From positions 1 to 28,863 of the forward strand of contig CANCCF010000036.1 in the NCBI GenBank assembly GCA_947374485.1: a DNA stretch of 28,863 nt, read 5' to 3'. How positions within the stretch are numbered: the first letter of the stretch is position 1; every line of letters starts with the position of its first letter. Both the position numbers and the translations under genes were made by a program. The notes under the pieces are model-generated. The model was not told where the DNA came from, did not search any database, and worked only from the letters and a program-made list of their open reading frames with translations. The DNA comes from Comamonadaceae bacterium. Its GTDB lineage: Bacteria > Pseudomonadota > Gammaproteobacteria > Burkholderiales > Burkholderiaceae_C. This document shows positions 1 through 7,705 of the stretch, piece by piece.

Positions 1-356
1 GGCTGTTTGAAGGCACGCCCGCGCAGATGCTGGCCTCGCTGGACAGCCTGGCAGCGCTGCCGGGCAACACGACGGTGTGCTGCACCCATGAGTACACCTT
101 GGGCAATCTGAAATTTGCCACGACCGTGGAGCCGGGCAATGCCGATTTGCAGCAGTACCTGGCCCATTGCCAGGTCTTGCGGTCCCAAGGGCTGCCCACC
201 CTGCCCTCCAGCATTGCGCTGGAGCGCAAGATCAACCCTTTTTTGCGTAGCCGTGAGCCTGCTGTGCAGGCTGCAGCCGCAGCCCACGACACTGCCATGG
301 CACAGACCTCAGGCGCATTTGCAACGCTGCGCCAATGGAAGAACGATTACCGATGA
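1..356 (+). CDS. gloB: Hydroxyacylglutathione hydrolase (glyoxalase II), 3' part only
   Basis: The gene enters from the left edge; the open frame runs from base 3 to the TGA at 354-356, so about 117 C-terminal residues are present. The reading LFEGTPAQM followed by the CCTHEYTLGNLKFA segment is typical of glyoxalase II; the His of HEYT is a metal ligand of this metallo-beta-lactamase-fold enzyme. The C-terminal INPFLR motif belongs to the glutathione-binding domain of the family. The enzyme hydrolyses S-D-lactoylglutathione to D-lactate and glutathione in the cytoplasm. The stop overlaps the start of mltD (ATGA), so the two are probably cotranscribed and translationally coupled. The family assignment is firm; the N-terminal metal-binding HxHxDH motif lies outside the window. 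Confidence 0.93.
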   Translation, partial: LFEGTPAQMLASLDSLAALPGNTTVCCTHEYTLGNLKFATTVEPGNADLQQYLAHCQVLRSQGLPTLPSSIALERKINPFLRSREPAVQAAAAAHDTAMAQTSGAFATLRQWKNDYR

Positions 357-1921
357 ATGTTTTGAAATGGTCGGGCCTGTGTGCCCTGGTGTGGCTTGCG
401 GGCTGCGCATCAACGGCCGACCACAAGAGCACGGTGCCCGCTGTTGTCGGCGTCGGACCCACTGCCACGTCGGCGCCAGCCAGTGGCTCGGCAACCACCA
501 GGCCACCAGCAGCCCCGCGCGCCAAGTCGCCTGTGGCAGCGGCAACACCTGCCCCCTTGCCGTCTGCCCAAGGCAGCGCTGAGGCCAACCTGGAGGCGGA
601 CAGCCGTGCCAGTTCGCGTGCCATTGCCTCGCTCTCGCCCCCCAAGGACATTTGGGAACGCATTCGCAACGGCTATGCCATGCCCGACCTCGACAACGAC
701 CTGGTGCACGACCGTGAGCAGTGGTATGCCAGCCGCCCGGACTACATCTTCCGCATGACCGAGCGCTCCAAAAAATACCTGTTCTACATCGTCGAAGAGC
801 TGGAACTGCGGGGCATGCCCACCGAGCTGGCGCTCTTGCCCTTTGTAGAGAGCGCCTTCAACCCGCAGGCCGTCTCCGGCGCGAAGGCGGCGGGCATGTG
901 GCAATTCATGCCAGCCACCGGCCGCACTTTCGAGCTCAAGCAAAACGTGTTCCGTGATGACCGCCGCGATGTGCTGGCCTCCACCCGCGCCGCGCTGGAT
1001 TATTTGCAAAAGCTCTACACCATGTTTGGCGACTGGCACCTGGCGCTGGCCGCCTACAACTGGGGTGAAGGCAGTGTGGGCCGCGCCATTGGCAAGAACC
1101 AGCGAGCCGGCCTGGCCACTGGCTACACCAGCCTGAGCATGCCCATGGAGACGCGCATGTATGTGCCCAAGCTGCAGGCCATCAAGAACATCGTGGCGCA
1201 ACCTGACGGTTTCAACTCGCGCCTGCCCGACATTGGCAACCACCCCTACTTTGACAGCGTGACCATTCGCCGCGACATCGACGTGGTGCTGGCCGCCAAA
1301 CTGGCCGAAGTGCCCATGGACGATTTCAAGGCGCTCAACCCTTCCGTCAACAAGCCCGTCATCATGGCCGCGGGCACGCCCCAGATTCTGCTGCCATGGG
1401 ACAACGCCAAAATCTTTCAGGCCAACCTGGAGGCCTACAGCGGTGAACGCATGGCCAGCTGGACGGTGTGGGTGGCCCCCAGCACGATGCGTGCCGCAGA
1501 CGCTGCCAGACGTGTAGGCATGGGCGAGGCAGAATTCCGCAGCATCAACAACATTCCGCCGCGCATGATGATCCGTCCGGGCTCGGCCCTGCTGGTGCCA
1601 CGCACAGCCCACAGCGAGCAGGACGTGAACAGCCACGTGGCCGACACCGGGCAGGTATCACTGTCACCCGAGATCGTGCTCAGGAAAACCAGCGTGCGTG
1701 TGGGCAAGGGCGCTACGGTCGTGAATGTGGCGCAAAAGTACAAACTCAGTGCAGCCAGTGTGGCCCAGTGGAACGGGGTGGCGGTATCGGCCAGCTTCAA
1801 AAACAAGCAGTCTGTCATTCTGTACTTGCCGCAAAGCCAGGCCAAGAAGGCGGCCGCGGCTTCAGCGCCCACACGGGCCGCAGCCGTGGCCCCAAAGAAC
1901 CCCCGCAAGAAGCGCGGCTAG
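353..1921 (+). CDS. mltD: Membrane-bound lytic murein transglycosylase D, LysM-containing lipoprotein
   Basis: A 522-residue protein starting at the ATG that overlaps the gloB stop; an in-frame ATG at 335 would add six residues and spoil the signal peptide. The N-terminus MNVLKWSGLCALVWLAGC is a lipoprotein signal with lipobox LAGC (Cys18). A low-complexity Ala/Pro linker (about 25-90) precedes the SLT domain, with the predicted catalytic Glu166 in LPFVESAFNP and the following SGAKAAGMWQFMPATGR motif; ALAAYNWGEG is the family's substrate-groove motif. Two LysM-like peptidoglycan-binding segments lie in the C-terminal third, and the tail is Lys/Arg/Ala-rich. The family cleaves glycan strands to 1,6-anhydromuropeptides at the outer membrane. 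E. coli MltD (452 aa) is shorter; the linker and tail account for the excess. Confidence 0.93.
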   Translation: MNVLKWSGLCALVWLAGCASTADHKSTVPAVVGVGPTATSAPASGSATTRPPAAPRAKSPVAAATPAPLPSAQGSAEANLEADSRASSRAIASLSPPKDIWERIRNGYAMPDLDNDLVHDREQWYASRPDYIFRMTERSKKYLFYIVEELELRGMPTELALLPFVESAFNPQAVSGAKAAGMWQFMPATGRTFELKQNVFRDDRRDVLASTRAALDYLQKLYTMFGDWHLALAAYNWGEGSVGRAIGKNQRAGLATGYTSLSMPMETRMYVPKLQAIKNIVAQPDGFNSRLPDIGNHPYFDSVTIRRDIDVVLAAKLAEVPMDDFKALNPSVNKPVIMAAGTPQILLPWDNAKIFQANLEAYSGERMASWTVWVAPSTMRAADAARRVGMGEAEFRSINNIPPRMMIRPGSALLVPRTAHSEQDVNSHVADTGQVSLSPEIVLRKTSVRVGKGATVVNVAQKYKLSAASVAQWNGVAVSASFKNKQSVILYLPQSQAKKAAAASAPTRAAAVAPKNPRKKRG

Positions 1922-2331
1922 CGATAGCCCAAAAACAGGATGGCCACGTTGGCGGCAAGTGCCGTGGTCCAGACAGCCGTGCGCACCGTGGGCATATCGG
2001 CCACATACATCATGATGTAGAGCATGCGCAGCACGATGAACAAAAACGCCAGAATGTCCAGGCGCCCCTGGTGTGCGCCGAGCTGATGGGCAATGACTAC
2101 AGCCCCTATGAAAAAAGGCAGCGCCTCAAAGCTGTTGGCCTGCGCCGCATTCGCGCGCGCACGCCAGGCGGTCTGGCCGGCCAGCCACTCGCGCGGGTTG
2201 GCATTGTCAAAACCACCCTCTTTGCGCGGACGCGCAAACATGCCCCACTTGGCAATGCCCGCACACACAATGGGCAGCAAAGCGGCCACCAATACACACC
2301 AGTAGGCCAGTGAAAAATGCGCGTAAGGCAT
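1918..2331 (-). CDS. MAPEG-family membrane protein
   Basis: A 137-residue, four-helix membrane protein. The segment around GGFDNANPREWLAGQTAWRA followed by ANAAQANSFEALPFF matches the MAPEG superfamily (glutathione- and eicosanoid-related membrane enzymes), in which the N/R/E-rich region after helix 1 contacts glutathione. Bacterial members are mostly of unknown substrate. The gene converges on mltD and the two stop codons overlap by four bases at a CTAG. It lies 38 bp downstream of recR on the same strand, so it may be the last gene of the dnaX-ybaB-recR transcript. The family call is good; no enzymatic activity can be assigned. Confidence 0.85.
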   Translation of the reverse strand: MPYAHFSLAYWCVLVAALLPIVCAGIAKWGMFARPRKEGGFDNANPREWLAGQTAWRARANAAQANSFEALPFFIGAVVIAHQLGAHQGRLDILAFLFIVLRMLYIMMYVADMPTVRTAVWTTALAANVAILFLGYR

Positions 2332-2369
2332 GGGCTTTCAAGCTCCAAAAACAGGGTTCAGGCGGCGCC

Positions 2370-2960
2370 CTAGCGCCGGTCCACCAGGGCGTGGGCAATG
2401 GTGCCCAGGTCCACATACTCCAGCTCGCTGCCCACCGGCACACCGCGCGCAAGCCTGGTGGGTTTGATGCCGCGCGCCTTGAGTGCTTCACTGATGACAT
2501 GCGCCGTGGCTTCGCCCTCGGCAGTGAAGTTGGTGGCCAAAATGACCTCCTGCACTACACCGTCGCTGGCGCGCTCGAACAATTTCTTCAGACCCAGCTC
2601 ATGCGGGCCAATGCCGTCGAGCGGGCTGAGCTTGCCCATCAGTACAAAGTACAGCCCCTGGTAGGCGCCGGTGCGCTCCATGGCCGACTGGTCGGCCGGC
2701 GTCTCCACCACGCACAGCTTGCTGTGGTCGCGCTTTTCATCCAGGCAGGTGGCGCACACGCTGTGTTCGGTAAAGGTGTGGCAGAGCTCGCAATGGCGCA
2801 CCTGGGTACAGGCCTCCTGCAAGGCGCGGGACAGGTTTTGCGCAGCCGCGCGGTCGTGCTGCAGCAAATGAAAGGCCATGCGCTGCGCAGACTTGATGCC
2901 CACGCCTGGCAGGCGCTTCAAAGCCTGTATCAGCGCGTCGAGCGAGTTGGCGTCGGACAT
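2370..2960 (-). CDS. recR: Recombination mediator protein RecR
   Basis: A 196-residue protein of normal family length. The N-terminal helix-hairpin-helix (LPGVGIKSAQRMAFHLL, about 17-33) is followed by a four-cysteine zinc finger (Cys57, Cys60, Cys69, Cys72), then a Toprim domain beginning at LCVVETPAD, with the GLYFVLMGKLSPLDGIGP segment and a C-terminal ATNFTAEGEATAHVI motif. RecR works with RecF and RecO to load RecA on SSB-coated gaps. It sits 37 bp downstream of ybaB and behind dnaX, the widespread dnaX-ybaB-recR arrangement. No clear Shine-Dalgarno sequence precedes the ATG, so translation may depend on the upstream gene. Confidence 0.97.
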   Translation of the reverse strand: MSDANSLDALIQALKRLPGVGIKSAQRMAFHLLQHDRAAAQNLSRALQEACTQVRHCELCHTFTEHSVCATCLDEKRDHSKLCVVETPADQSAMERTGAYQGLYFVLMGKLSPLDGIGPHELGLKKLFERASDGVVQEVILATNFTAEGEATAHVISEALKARGIKPTRLARGVPVGSELEYVDLGTIAHALVDRR

Positions 2961-2997
2961 GGACAGCGGTGCTTGTGCAAGGGGCGCTTGGGCCGAA

Positions 2998-3330
2998 TCA
3001 GAACGGGAACTTCATGCCACCGGGCAGGCCCGGCATGCCCGCGCTGATCTTGCCCATCTTTTCAGCAGACGTTTCTTCGGCCTTGCGCACGGCGGCGTTG
3101 AAGGCGGCGGCCACCAGGTCTTCGAGCATGTCCTTGTCGTCGGCCAGCAGGCTGGGGTCAATTTGCACGCGCTTGACATCGTGCTTGCAGCTCATGGTGA
3201 CCTTCACCAGACCGGCACCGGACTCACCGGTGACGTCGATATGGCCGAGCTCGTCCTGGGCCTTCTTCATGTTGTCCTGCATGGCCTGGGCCTGCTTCAT
3301 CAGTCCTGCGAGTTGTCCTTTGTTGAACAT
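2998..3330 (-). CDS. YbaB/EbfC family nucleoid-associated protein
   Basis: A 110-residue protein beginning MFNKGQLAGLMKQAQAMQDNMKKAQ, diagnostic of the YbaB/EbfC family, followed by the conserved HIDVTGESGAGLVKVTM core and a Gly/Met/Pro-rich tail (MPGLPGGMKFPF). Family members form small tweezer-like dimers that bind DNA and are linked to nucleoid organisation. A good ribosome site (AAGGAAAAC) precedes the ATG. The gene starts 29 bp after the dnaX stop and is followed by recR. Confidence 0.95.
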   Translation of the reverse strand: MFNKGQLAGLMKQAQAMQDNMKKAQDELGHIDVTGESGAGLVKVTMSCKHDVKRVQIDPSLLADDKDMLEDLVAAAFNAAVRKAEETSAEKMGKISAGMPGLPGGMKFPF

Positions 3331-3359
3331 GGTTTTCCTTCAAGGGGTTTAAAAAATTA

Positions 3360-5234
3360 TCAGATGGGCTTGATGGAGCCGGGCACGATTTTCGCGCCAA
3401 AGTCCCGCACCATCGCCTGCACAAAAGGGTCATCCAGAATGATCTGTTCGGCCGCGCGTTGCTTCTCTTCGGAAGCTGCTGCATTGCGCCGGGCCGGGCA
3501 GTCGGTCACGCGGCCAATTTCCACCGCCAGCTTCACCGCAAAGCCTGCGTTGTGCAGGGCCTGCACCAGGCGCTCGCGTGAGCCAGGCTGGTTGAGCGTC
3601 TCGCGCTCCACACGCAGCAACCACTGGTCGGTATCCCGCGCCACCAGCTGCGACTGCAGGGCCAGCTCGCGTACCATGGCACCAATGGCCTCGGCGGCCA
3701 CCAACTGCTGAACCGTGGCATGCCAGAAATCGCCTTCCGCATCGGGCACCAAGAGGGGCGCAGAGGGACTGAAGGCCTGGTCGGAGCGCGACTCGGTTTG
3801 CTCGCGCACCGGCACGGCCAGCACCCGGGTCACGGGCGCTGCGAGCCGAACCGGCTCGGGTATGGGCGGCGCTTCTTCTTCATTGGACAGATCGCTTGCC
3901 GGGCTGCTGTCACGCACTGCCAGCATGTGACCGGCTGGCATGCCTTCTGCTGGGGCAACGGCCAGGGCAGCTGGCACGGGGGGCGCGTCTTCCCAAGGCT
4001 GCACGGCACGCGACTTGGGGGGCACTTGCAGCGGGACCACAGCAGCCAAAGGTGGCGGCATCGTGGCTACAGGCGCAGGCGCGGCCGGCACTGCTGTGCG
4101 CGCTTCAGCGGGCTTCAGAGTTTTTTTTTCCGCCGCGGGCTTGAAGGCCAGCAAACGCAGCAGCACCATGGTCAGCGCGGCGTATTCGTCGGGTGCGAGC
4201 CCCAGGTCGGCGCGACCATGCAGGCAAATGCTGTAAAGCAACTGCACCTCATCTGCAGGCATCAGCGCCGCCAGCCGTGCCAGGTCGGCGGCCTCGGGGT
4301 CGGAGTCGTCACCGGCTGCCGGGCCTGCGGCCTGCAGCACCGCCATGCGTTGCAGCACGGTGGCCATTTCTTCCAGGGTGGACGCAGCACTCAGCCCATT
4401 CAGGCGCAGGGTCTCGGAGGTTTGCACCACCAGGCGGCCCTCGCCGGTGGCCAGGGCTTCGATCAGGCGGAACACGTAACCCCGGTCCACACTGCCCAGC
4501 ATCTGCCGCACCGTGGCCTCTTGCAGCTGGCCAGAGCCAAAGGCAATGGCCTGATCCGTCAGGCTCAGGGCGTCACGCATGGAGCCGCGCGCCGCACGCG
4601 CCAACAGGCGCAGGGCCTGCACCTCGGCGCTGACATTCTCGAGCTGCAGCACCTGCTCCAGATGCTCGCGGATGGTCTCGGGTGCCATGGGCCGCAGGTT
4701 GAACTGCAGGCAGCGCGACAGCACGGTCACCGGCACCTTTTGCGGGTCGGTTGTGGCCAGCACAAACTTCAGGTACTCGGGCGGCTCTTCCAGAGTCTTC
4801 AACATGGCGTTGAAGGCCGTGTTGGTGAGCATGTGCACCTCGTCGATCATGAAGACCTTGAAGCGCCCCTGCACCGGCTTGTAGACCGCCTGCTCCAACA
4901 AAGCCTGCACCTCGTCCACGCCCCGGTTGGAGGCCGCGTCGAGTTCGGTGTAATCCACAAAGCGGCCACTGTCGATGTCGGTACAGGCCTGGCAGACGCC
5001 GCACGGTGTGGCCGTGATGCCGCCCTGGCCGTCCACACCTTGGCAATTCAACGACTTGGCCAGGATGCGCGACACCGTGGTCTTGCCCACGCCACGCGTG
5101 CCGGTGAACAGGTAGGCATGGTGCAGGCGCTGGGTGGTGAGCGCGTTGCTCAGGGCTTGCACCACATGGTCCTGCCCCACCATTTCGGTGAAATTGCGGG
5201 GACGGTACTTGCGGGCGAGCACGAGGTAGGACAT
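3360..5234 (-). CDS. dnaX: DNA polymerase III subunits gamma and tau
   Basis: A 624-residue clamp-loader ATPase. The start MSYLVLARKYRPRNFTEMVGQ is classical. Walker A is GTRGVGKT (45-52); a zinc module uses Cys64, Cys78, Cys81 and Cys84; Walker B-type MIDEVHML and the sensor/arginine-finger region SRCLQFNLRP follow. The oligomerisation domain III ends near residue 368, then comes a Pro/Ala-rich linker and a C-terminal tau domain that in E. coli binds DnaB helicase and the polymerase alpha subunit. An A9 run at codons 369-372 lies exactly at the domain III/linker junction and may produce a gamma-like short form (see separate entry). It is first in the dnaX-ybaB-recR order. Confidence 0.97.
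   Translation of the reverse strand: MSYLVLARKYRPRNFTEMVGQDHVVQALSNALTTQRLHHAYLFTGTRGVGKTTVSRILAKSLNCQGVDGQGGITATPCGVCQACTDIDSGRFVDYTELDAASNRGVDEVQALLEQAVYKPVQGRFKVFMIDEVHMLTNTAFNAMLKTLEEPPEYLKFVLATTDPQKVPVTVLSRCLQFNLRPMAPETIREHLEQVLQLENVSAEVQALRLLARAARGSMRDALSLTDQAIAFGSGQLQEATVRQMLGSVDRGYVFRLIEALATGEGRLVVQTSETLRLNGLSAASTLEEMATVLQRMAVLQAAGPAAGDDSDPEAADLARLAALMPADEVQLLYSICLHGRADLGLAPDEYAALTMVLLRLLAFKPAAEKKTLKPAEARTAVPAAPAPVATMPPPLAAVVPLQVPPKSRAVQPWEDAPPVPAALAVAPAEGMPAGHMLAVRDSSPASDLSNEEEAPPIPEPVRLAAPVTRVLAVPVREQTESRSDQAFSPSAPLLVPDAEGDFWHATVQQLVAAEAIGAMVRELALQSQLVARDTDQWLLRVERETLNQPGSRERLVQALHNAGFAVKLAVEIGRVTDCPARRNAAASEEKQRAAEQIILDDPFVQAMVRDFGAKIVPGSIKPI
4121..4129 (-). other. A9 slippery run in dnaX, candidate gamma-form slippage site
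   Basis: Nine consecutive A on the coding (minus) strand cover codons Glu369-Lys-Lys-Thr372. A shift adding one A (or a -1 ribosomal slip) reads KKNSEAR and stops at TGA 4105-4107, giving about 376 residues. Loss of one A (or +1) reads KKL and stops at TGA 4115-4117, giving about 372 residues. Both alternative frames therefore close just after domain III. This matches the known logic of E. coli (A6G, ribosomal -1) and Thermus thermophilus (A9, transcriptional slippage) dnaX. That slippage happens here is inferred. Confidence 0.7.
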
Positions 5235-5297
5235 GGCTTGATTCTACGGGCAGGGCCCCGCCGTCAGAGCGTGGTCAACAGCGTCAAAGAGCTCGAC

Positions 5298-5303
5298 TAC
5301 AAT
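5298..5303 (+). promoter_or_regulatory. Probable -10 element of the 4.5S RNA promoter
   Basis: TACAAT lies 7 bp before the inferred 5' end of the SRP RNA at 5311, the expected distance for a sigma-70 promoter. The -35 region is poor (TGGTCAACA around 5272-5280). Confidence 0.55.
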
Positions 5304-5310
5304 ACAGGCT

Positions 5311-5403
5311 GACGGGCCTCCCCGCATGGCAAAGCGGCCAACCGGGTCAGGTGGGGAACCAAGCAGCCCTAACTGTGGAGCCAGTGCCGGGGTAAGGCTC
5401 GTC
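5311..5403 (+). ncRNA. ffs: 4.5S RNA (small bacterial signal recognition particle RNA)
   Basis: The core GGTCAGG...GGAA...AAGCAGCC (about 5345-5369) is the universally conserved Ffh-binding domain IV, with the GGAA tetraloop at 5355-5358. The 5' end GACGGGCCTCCCCGC (5311-5325) pairs with the 3' end GCCGGGGTAAGGCTCGTC (5386-5403), closing a long hairpin of about 93 nt, the normal size for a 4.5S RNA. The two base pairs below the tetraloop are GG/CC here where E. coli has CC/GG, a compensatory swap that supports the fold. The RNA binds Ffh to target nascent inner-membrane proteins. The ends are inferred from pairing. Confidence 0.92.
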
Positions 5404-5437
5404 AACCCTATTCAAAGTGTTTTGACATTGAGGCGCC

Positions 5438-5668
5438 GTGCTCTCCCAACGTACCCTCCTCTGGCTCAAGGCCCATCTCCCCCGCAAGAAACCACCCAGC
5501 CCCGAGCAGCGCGCCAGAGACCTGGTGGCGGCTGTGGATGCCGGGGGCCTGCCCCTCAACCCCGCCCGCGTGAACGACATTGCCAGGCAACTCGGCCTGG
5601 AGGTATCCACCCGTGCGCCCATGCCGGAAACCATAGAGCGCATTCGCCAGGCGCTGCTGCGCACCTGA
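5438..5668 (+). CDS. Small conserved-looking protein of unknown function
   Basis: A 76-residue frame starting at GTG 5438, with a weak GAGG ribosome site at about 5430-5433. The protein begins MLSQRTLLWLKAHLPRKK and continues with two predicted helices rich in Arg/Ala/Glu (PEQRARDLVAAVDAGG, then ETIERIRQALLRT). No family is recognised. The predicted secondary structure (helix, turn, helix around LNPARVNDIARQLGLEV) could resemble a small HTH, but that is not strong. It begins 34 bp after the 4.5S RNA and may be read from the same promoter; a TTGACA at 5422-5427 is too close to act as its -35. It converges on the flavoprotein gene with a 33-bp gap. Confidence 0.6.
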   Translation: MLSQRTLLWLKAHLPRKKPPSPEQRARDLVAAVDAGGLPLNPARVNDIARQLGLEVSTRAPMPETIERIRQALLRT

Positions 5669-5701
5669 CAGCCCGACTGCAGCCCGCGCCCATGCGCCGC
5701 G

Positions 5702-6949
5702 TCAGCGCTGCAGCCACTCCAGCGCGCCCTGGCCCGCTGCACGCCCGGTGGCAAAGCAGGCGTGCAGCAAGTAGCCGCCGGTGGGGGCTTCCCAATCCAG
5801 CATCTCGCCCGCGCAAAACACGCCTGGCAACTGCTCCAGCATCAGGCCTGGCGTCATCACCTCAAACAACACGCCACCGGCGCTGCTGATGGCCTCGTCA
5901 ATCGGGCGTGCCGCTTGCAGCGTGATGGGCAAGGCCTTGATGGCTGCGGCCAGTTGCACGGGCTCGTTGATCACCGCTTTGTCCAGCAACTCGTGCAGCA
6001 TGGCGGCCTTGATGCCGTCCAGGTTCAAACGGCTCTTGAGGTGGCTGGACAAGGACCGCGAACCACGCGGATGGTTCACCTCCTGCAACACGCGCTCGGG
6101 TGCCATGTCGGGCAGCAGGTCCAGCAAGAAGGTGGCACGGCCATCAAGGGCAATCGCATCGCGCAGCAGGGCCGATGCAGCGTACACCAGGCTACCTTCC
6201 ACGCCCAGTACAGTCGCCACAAACTCGCCCTTGCGCCGCCACTGCGACCCGTCCGGCAATGCAAAGGAAATGGCCACCGACTTGAAGGGCTGACCGGCAA
6301 AGCGGCTTCTGAAATGTTCACTCCAGCCACCCTGCACATCGAAGCCGCAGTTGGATGGCTGCAGCGGCGCTACGGCCACGCCTCTTTGTGCCAGCAGCGG
6401 GACCCAGGCGCCATTGGAGCCCAGCCGCGCCCAGCTGCCTCCGCCCAGCGCCAGCACCACCGCAGCGGCCTGGAAGGGCACGGGGCCTTCTGGTGTGTCA
6501 AACAGAAGCTTGTTGTCCGCATCCCAGCCGGTCCAGCGGTGGCGCATGTGGAATTGCACCTCGTCGCCTTGCGCGGGATGGCGCAGACGATGCAGCCAGG
6601 CGCGCAAGAGGGGGGCGGCCTTCAGGTCCTTGGGAAACACGCGCCCCGAAGTACCGACAAAGGTCTCAATGCCCAGGCCCTCGGCCCAGGAGCGCAAGGT
6701 GCTGGCATCGAAGTCTTTGAGCAGGCGCTCGATGGCATTGCGCCGGGCACCATAGCGCCCGGCAAAGGTGTCAGCGCCTTCGGAATGGGTCAGGTTCAGT
6801 CCGCCCTTGCCTGCCAGCAAAAATTTGCGGCCGATGCTGGGCATGGCATCAAACACATGCACGGCGTGACCGGCATCTGCAAGCACTTGGGCGGCCATCA
6901 GGCCAGCGGGACCCGCACCAACGACGGCAACGGGAAGAGAGTGGTTCAT
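5702..6949 (-). CDS. NAD(P)/FAD-dependent oxidoreductase, HI0933/BaiN (YhiN) type flavoprotein
   Basis: A 415-residue cytosolic flavoprotein. The N-terminus PVAVVGAGPAGLMAAQVLADAG is a Rossmann dinucleotide-binding motif (GAGPAG at about 11-16), followed by the hallmark GRKFLLAGKGGLNLTHSEG of the HI0933 family. An internal ALGGGSWARLGSNG segment and the C-terminal GVFCAGEMLDWEAPTGGYLLHACFATG, which contacts FAD, complete the fold. The variant resembles the subgroup described as PP_4765-like flavoproteins; the physiological substrate is unknown. It is a single gene divergent from trxA across 200 bp. No clear ribosome site precedes the ATG. Confidence 0.85.
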   Translation of the reverse strand: MNHSLPVAVVGAGPAGLMAAQVLADAGHAVHVFDAMPSIGRKFLLAGKGGLNLTHSEGADTFAGRYGARRNAIERLLKDFDASTLRSWAEGLGIETFVGTSGRVFPKDLKAAPLLRAWLHRLRHPAQGDEVQFHMRHRWTGWDADNKLLFDTPEGPVPFQAAAVVLALGGGSWARLGSNGAWVPLLAQRGVAVAPLQPSNCGFDVQGGWSEHFRSRFAGQPFKSVAISFALPDGSQWRRKGEFVATVLGVEGSLVYAASALLRDAIALDGRATFLLDLLPDMAPERVLQEVNHPRGSRSLSSHLKSRLNLDGIKAAMLHELLDKAVINEPVQLAAAIKALPITLQAARPIDEAISSAGGVLFEVMTPGLMLEQLPGVFCAGEMLDWEAPTGGYLLHACFATGRAAGQGALEWLQR

Positions 6950-7149
6950 ACAGTGTTCAATTTATTCAGCAAGGCAGCCCGGGAGTGGAGCACACAAACG
7001 GCGCCTGGTCCGTGAATGCACCCTCACCAAAGCCTCTGGCCACAATTTTGGCTATGCCTTCCATAGAGAGCAGGGCGCTCTTGCCACGCTTGCTTTCTGT
7101 CACAATGCCGCAACTTTAGCGGTATCTGAAACTCCCAAAGGAAAGCCCC

Positions 7150-7482
7150 ATGGCCAGCGATCTCATCAAACACGTTACCGATGCCAGCTTCGAAGCTGAC
7201 GTTTTGCAAGCCTCCCAGCCTACCCTGGTGGACTACTGGGCCGAATGGTGCGGCCCCTGCAAAATGATTGCGCCCATTCTGGACGAGGTATCAGCCAGCT
7301 ATGCGGGCAAGCTGCAAATCGCCAAGATGAACGTGGATGAGAACCGCGACATTCCGGCCAAGTTCGGCATCCGCGGCATCCCCACCCTGATGCTGTTCAA
7401 AGATGGCCAGCTGTCCGCCACCAAAGTCGGCGCGATGAGCAAGGCGCAGCTGACCGCCTTCATCGACCAGCAACTGGGCTGA
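7150..7482 (+). CDS. trxA: Thioredoxin 1
   Basis: A 110-residue protein with the canonical WCGPCK active site (Cys34 and Cys37), a buried Asp before it (LVDYWAEWCGPC) and the cis-proline motif RGIPTLMLF. It is a general cytosolic disulfide reductant recycled by thioredoxin reductase. A strong ribosome site (AAAGGAAAG) precedes the ATG. The 200 bp upstream (6950-7149) hold no further gene; I see only weak promoter-like hexamers there, such as TTGCTT at 7090. A strong terminator follows directly, separating trxA from rho, an arrangement common in proteobacteria. Confidence 0.98.
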   Translation: MASDLIKHVTDASFEADVLQASQPTLVDYWAEWCGPCKMIAPILDEVSASYAGKLQIAKMNVDENRDIPAKFGIRGIPTLMLFKDGQLSATKVGAMSKAQLTAFIDQQLG

Positions 7483-7501
7483 TCACCCGCCCTCTGGGAC
7501 C

Positions 7502-7533
7502 ACGGCCGTGACACTGCAGCACGGCCGTTTTTT
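7502..7533 (+). terminator. Rho-independent terminator of trxA
   Basis: Perfect 9-bp stem ACGGCCGTG (7502-7510) with CACGGCCGT (7520-7528), a 9-nt loop and a T6 run (7528-7533). It begins 19 bp after the trxA stop. Confidence 0.92.
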
Positions 7534-7535
7534 CC

Positions 7536-7705
7536 TGTCATAATCAAAGCCGTTCACAAAAATCCTTTCAAGGACAAGCGCCCCACCCGGGTGCAGAACG
7601 CACAAGGCAAAGCAATCCATCTTGCCTCTCCCCTTATTCCCCTGACTTTCGAATTTTTCCGGTTTTACTCCGACCTTTCGGCAAACCTCCTACGGGACCC
7701 AATCC
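7536..7705 (+). promoter_or_regulatory. rho promoter and pyrimidine-rich leader
   Basis: An extended -10 element TGTCATAAT (7536-7544) follows the trxA terminator. It would start a transcript near 7551 with a leader of about 155 nt before rho. The stretch 7619-7700 is strongly C/T-rich and G-poor on the RNA-like strand, the composition of a Rho utilisation site. Autoregulation of rho through leader termination is established in E. coli; here it is inferred from composition only. A GGGAC sequence about 8 nt before the ATG may serve as ribosome site. Confidence 0.5.

Noticed and set aside
3720..5312. A 530-codon open frame on the + strand opposite dnaX
   Set aside because: Antisense shadow of dnaX; it is Gln/His/Gly-rich low-complexity sequence and also runs into the 4.5S RNA promoter.
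7085..7125. Pho half-site CTGTCAC (7097-7103) upstream of trxA
   Set aside because: No second repeat at 11 bp and no spaced -10; trxA is not expected to be PhoB-controlled.
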